Part shown: piece after piece, positions 60,875-64,000 of the stretch
How positions within the stretch are numbered: position 1 is the first letter of the stretch
Layout of the letters: the number at the start of each line of letters is the position of its first letter
Source: Cucumis sativus
Lineage: Eukaryota; Streptophyta; Magnoliopsida; Cucurbitales; Cucurbitaceae
Direction: 5' to 3'
Length of the DNA: 64,000 bases
NCBI RefSeq assembly: GCF_000004075.3
Contig: NC_026660.2
Span: 5,146,001-5,210,000 of the forward strand
Program-made: the position numbers and the translations under genes
The notes under the pieces: generated by a model
The model's database searches: none
The model's input: the letters and a program-made list of their open reading frames with translations, nothing else
What the model was told of the DNA's origin: nothing

Positions 60875-61960
60875 GCTTACTACGAAGGGACCGTTACCGC
60901 CTATCACAATACACACAGCACACCTCACCTCAGCAATTAACGTTCGTTATCCCAACTATATTTACCCATCCAATTAATTCATTGCCTTTCCAACCTGCCC
61001 TTATTTAACTAATACATTTGATTCAGCAATTTCATGAATATAAAATAATTTTAAATATAATATTTAACCATTTTTTATTTTTTAATGTTTTTAGGTAAGC
61101 TAATAGTAATAACAATTATCGATGACAGATAACTTTTAATTTGAGAAATTCTAAAATAAACGATACATTGATCTTTTTTATTCTTTAGTTAATTTTTGTG
61201 TTATATATGCAACTATTTTACTGCTGTATGATATTTTATTGTTCTCAGCCTAAATATCATGTATGCTAGTGGTCTATGAATATATCATGAAGAAATTATT
61301 TGACAAAATTGAGAGTCTTACCGTTTGATGTGTTAGAGAAAAACTACTTCCTCCAAAATTCATATATAATTGTAACGAAGTACATACAAATTTTCAAATA
61401 AATATCCAATGATAACAATTCCATTGTGCACACTAAACAATTTATGAACTAAAAACTGGTCTACATTACATTTAAATAGTATTGGAAAAGTAAATTATCA
61501 GTTCAATCCAATATAATCATTACAACATTGACAACCTTCTTTACGTTAGCTATTCTTCATCCTAAATTCGTTTAAAACAAAAATACAGACCTCTGAATAA
61601 AAATGGAAAAGTGACAGAAGAATTGAATGGTTACAAATATGATTTATAATCTGTTTGAAGTTTGTTTCACTTCCTCCGTAATCACAACTGTATATTAAAT
61701 TGTTGTGAAGGGAAAATGGTATCAATTTCAAGCAGTAGTACACATCGATATAACGAGAATAAAACTACAAGGATAAGAGTATTTTTAGTTCAACATTAAT
61801 ATATGAGATGGGGAGATTCAAACCTCTAACTTATTGGTGGAAGGTATATATCTTATGTCAATTGAGTTAGGCTCGTATTGACACATGGAAAGGAGTTAAA
61901 AAATTGAATAATTTTGAATTTGGTGAGAATTACTTTTTAAATATAAGAAAAGAACAGCCG

Positions 61961-63736
61961 CTAAAATCTGGGGGCCTCCACTGAAATGCCTTTTTCTGTC
62001 AACAGCTTCAATTTCTGCAATATAGCCAAACACTTATTGTGAGGTGTAGAAGAAAATGAACCACCAATAACTCAACGAAAACAATATCGAAATGCCCAGT
62101 AGACTAACTAAACAAAGTTATAGTGTATTTGGAATGACTATGAAGTAATGCTTTCTAAACCAAATCAAACATTTAAGAGTGGTAAAAAGTGTTTTTCTTT
62201 TAAATCTTAATAAACAAAAAGCACTTCAAAAATTTTAAATTAATTTAGATGTGCTATTTAAAAGAAAATCTTGATATATTTTTCTTGGGGTAAAGTCTTT
62301 ACCTCGTGAGAAAAAAATGTCCATATCAGGAAAGTGAGGATTGGTGTCTAATGTCTAATTGTCTTTCTCTTAAAGCGTCGCTTTTTTCTTTCTTTCTTTC
62401 TTTTCTATTTTTGTCCCTTTCTTCCAATTGTTTATCTCTATTCCTTTTAGGCTACTTTCTTCCCAATAAACCATCTAAAACATTACTGGTGATTGCATTG
62501 CTACCAGCAACTGACACATAAAAAGCTAGCTTGAATACAAACATACAAACATACAAACATCAATTATGGTGGGGGGTGGCAAAAAAATAGAGGTAAGTGT
62601 TAGACGGAAACTTAGGAACAGAAGATCATATGATATGTCATGGCAATCAGAAGAAAAAAATTAAGGTAATGGGCGACGAATTAGTACCGTGATATATTGG
62701 GGAGGATCATCCAAACTGGAGCAACCTAGCACTACTTCTCTCCTTAGTTTTGCTGTGAGCTTATGACAAACTCGCAACTGAAAGTAATAATAACAATACA
62801 AAACGAAAATCAATTGAAGGTCAAATGTATGAACGATACAAAATTAATTGGGACTAAGTAAGAGGACGGTTCAGAAAATCATACCTCAGACCGAGTAGCT
62901 CCGCCAACAATAAATACAAAAACACGTTGTCCCATCTTCTTAAAATCAAGAGTTGCGGCCTTCAAAATAGAGTCACTGAAACATGCTCATAGTCTTTATT
63001 GATGAACTTGAATGTTAAAGCTTTGAAATTAATCCCCAAAACAATTGTGTAAATTTATCTTGCAACGTAAATTAGTTTGGAAATCACAAAATCATCGAGA
63101 ATAGTTAAATCCTAGAAGCATGGATATGAGGTATGACGGGGTGACAAGCCATTTCTTAAAAATCTAAGACATGGGCATTACATGACACATTTATTCAAAT
63201 ATACAATTTTTTTCTAAATACTCGTAATTTTTTCTAAAGAGTTCAAATTCAATAAGTTTACATGCTTTTATGCTTTAGAAAATGAGTTTGATGTCTCGAA
63301 ATTTACTATTTTCCCCCTATTTTATTCCGTGTCTATTTATTACACTGAACATGGGCTCAATGTGTGCCTAGCAACTGCCGTTTTGTAGAACTAGTATTTG
63401 TCACGTCTATTATTGCTAACAGGCATCGTACACATCACCATCTCGTTGATGCAATAGTTGGTTCAAATAGAACAACTACTTATTAAAGGAAAATAAAAGA
63501 AAAATTCCAGACTTATTGACAGACCTTCCATATCCATCGTCAGAGATACTGGATCGTGCCCAATTTGCCGTTCGTCTTGATCTCATTGATTTTGGGCCAC
63601 CAGTAGATTGACCTGTCTGACTAGTTGCACTCTGAGAACCTTTGGGGGGAGCTTTTTCAGTCACCGGAGGAGGTTCGTTAATACATGAATATTCACTTTT
63701 TGATAAATCACCTTTGCACAAATTTTCAATAAGCTC
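61961..63736 (-). CDS. KEULE/SEC1-type Sec1/Munc18 protein, C-terminal part (partial)
   Basis: The last four coding exons, 63525-63736, 62885-62975, 62688-62777 and 61961-62014, splice in frame to 148 residues with stop TAG at 61961-61963; the 5' part lies beyond the window. The first exon here has a Pro/Ser/Gln-rich linker and [20 protein letters not shown]. Then come [39 protein letters not shown] and [15 protein letters not shown], diagnostic for the C-terminal domain 3b of plant SM proteins KEULE and SEC1A/B. These bind syntaxins such as KNOLLE and assist SNARE complex formation in cell-plate formation and secretion. The terminal residues [12 protein letters not shown] diverge from what I remember of Arabidopsis KEULE, so the paralogue is not assigned. 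Phases are consistent at all three junctions. The last intron is 673 bp. Confidence 0.9.
62534..62560. repeat. ACAAACAT tandem repeat
   Basis: Three copies of an 8-bp ACAAACAT unit within the last intron of the KEULE-like gene. Confidence 0.75.
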
Positions 63737-64000
63737 CTGAAGAAAAAGAGATGTTTATAAGCATTTGACCATAGTTTGCAACTTCAGTCTTCACGCGACG
63801 CCAACAACTTGGTTTTAATTTATGCTCTTTAAACGAGGCATTCCTATTCTAAGCCATTCTAGTGTCCATACTTCTTCCTCAACTATATGATTGTTGCTAC
63901 ATTAAATCTGTCAACGTAATAGATCAAAGTACCTAGTACATAAAAAGACCATTTTCATTTTTTGATAAGAAAAAGAAAGATCGTGAAATTGATCAAAATT
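63737..64000 (-). other. Right-edge intron of the KEULE-like gene
   Basis: Intron upstream of the exon starting at 63736 (acceptor TTCTTCAG|GAGCTT). No further exon is visible before the window edge. Confidence 0.55.

Larger units (their letters stand above)
60720..61960. other. Spacer between FKBP43 and the KEULE-like gene
   Basis: FKBP43 promoter with a GA-rich leader (60780-60797), telo-box and E2F-like site, followed by AT-rich 3' flank of the Sec1-type gene. No additional gene is seen. Confidence 0.5.

Noticed and set aside
1-64000. CRISPR arrays, tRNA or rRNA genes
   Set aside because: No spaced direct-repeat arrays and no T-loop plus anticodon-arm combinations were seen; GGTTCGA occurrences (for example at 35582) lack a surrounding cloverleaf.

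Overview
This window is nuclear DNA from a dicot plant. The genes are split by AT-rich GT-AG introns and separated by long AT-rich spacers full of TA, GA/CT and poly-A/T simple repeats, and every recognisable protein is a plant family. Short dispersed blocks built on TCTATCA / GATAGA words with TTTGC(T)ATATTTG ends resemble repeats I associate with Cucurbitaceae (Cucumis and relatives). Family is therefore a moderate-confidence inference; species cannot be told from the sequence alone. There are no viral, organellar, CRISPR or bacterial features.

Layout. 1-9.1 kb: a small PHAX-type RNA-binding-domain protein (+), a GPI-anchored early nodulin-like phytocyanin that has lost its copper ligands (-), and a five-exon basic nucleolar-type protein resembling CCDC137 (+). 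The last two are divergent and share an upstream region of about 770 bp. 12.1-46.7 kb: a sparse block of developmental genes in order FLA8-like fasciclin arabinogalactan protein (+), AHL22-like AT-hook/PPC protein (-), a four-EF-hand calmodulin-like protein (-), LBD18-like (-) and LBD19-like (+) LOB-domain transcription factors, separated by 5-9 kb spacers. As I recall the Arabidopsis map, LBD19, LBD18, AHL22 and FLA8 are neighbours at At2g45410-At2g45470, so this block looks like conserved microsynteny. 48.6-64 kb is gene-dense: a small membrane-anchored DUF761-like protein (+), a tentative unrecognised multi-exon gene (-), a seven-exon plastid-targeted DUF1499 protein (-), the complete twelve-exon nucleolar immunophilin FKBP43 (-), and the last four exons of a KEULE/SEC1-type Sec1/Munc18 protein (-) that runs off the right edge.

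Functional themes. LBD18/LBD19, AHL22 and FLA8 homologues act in auxin-linked organ formation, chromatin-level repression and cell-wall adhesion. FKBP43, the CCDC137-like and the PHAX-like proteins point to nucleolar or RNA housekeeping, and the DUF1499 protein to the chloroplast.

The most interesting signal is a 23-bp sequence shared without mismatch, in the same orientation relative to the gene, by the proximal promoters of the two divergent LBD genes (34826-34848 and 43704-43726). It lies in otherwise unalignable AT-rich DNA and looks like a cis-element kept since the paralogues duplicated. Also notable are a GC-AG intron in FKBP43, an E2F-like site plus telo-box in its promoter, a MITE-like element at 30.9-31.1 kb, GC-rich islands in the AT-rich spacers, and the unrecognised gene at 49.4-50.7 kb. 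Exon boundaries were placed by hand from splice signals and reading-frame continuity; no database search was possible.
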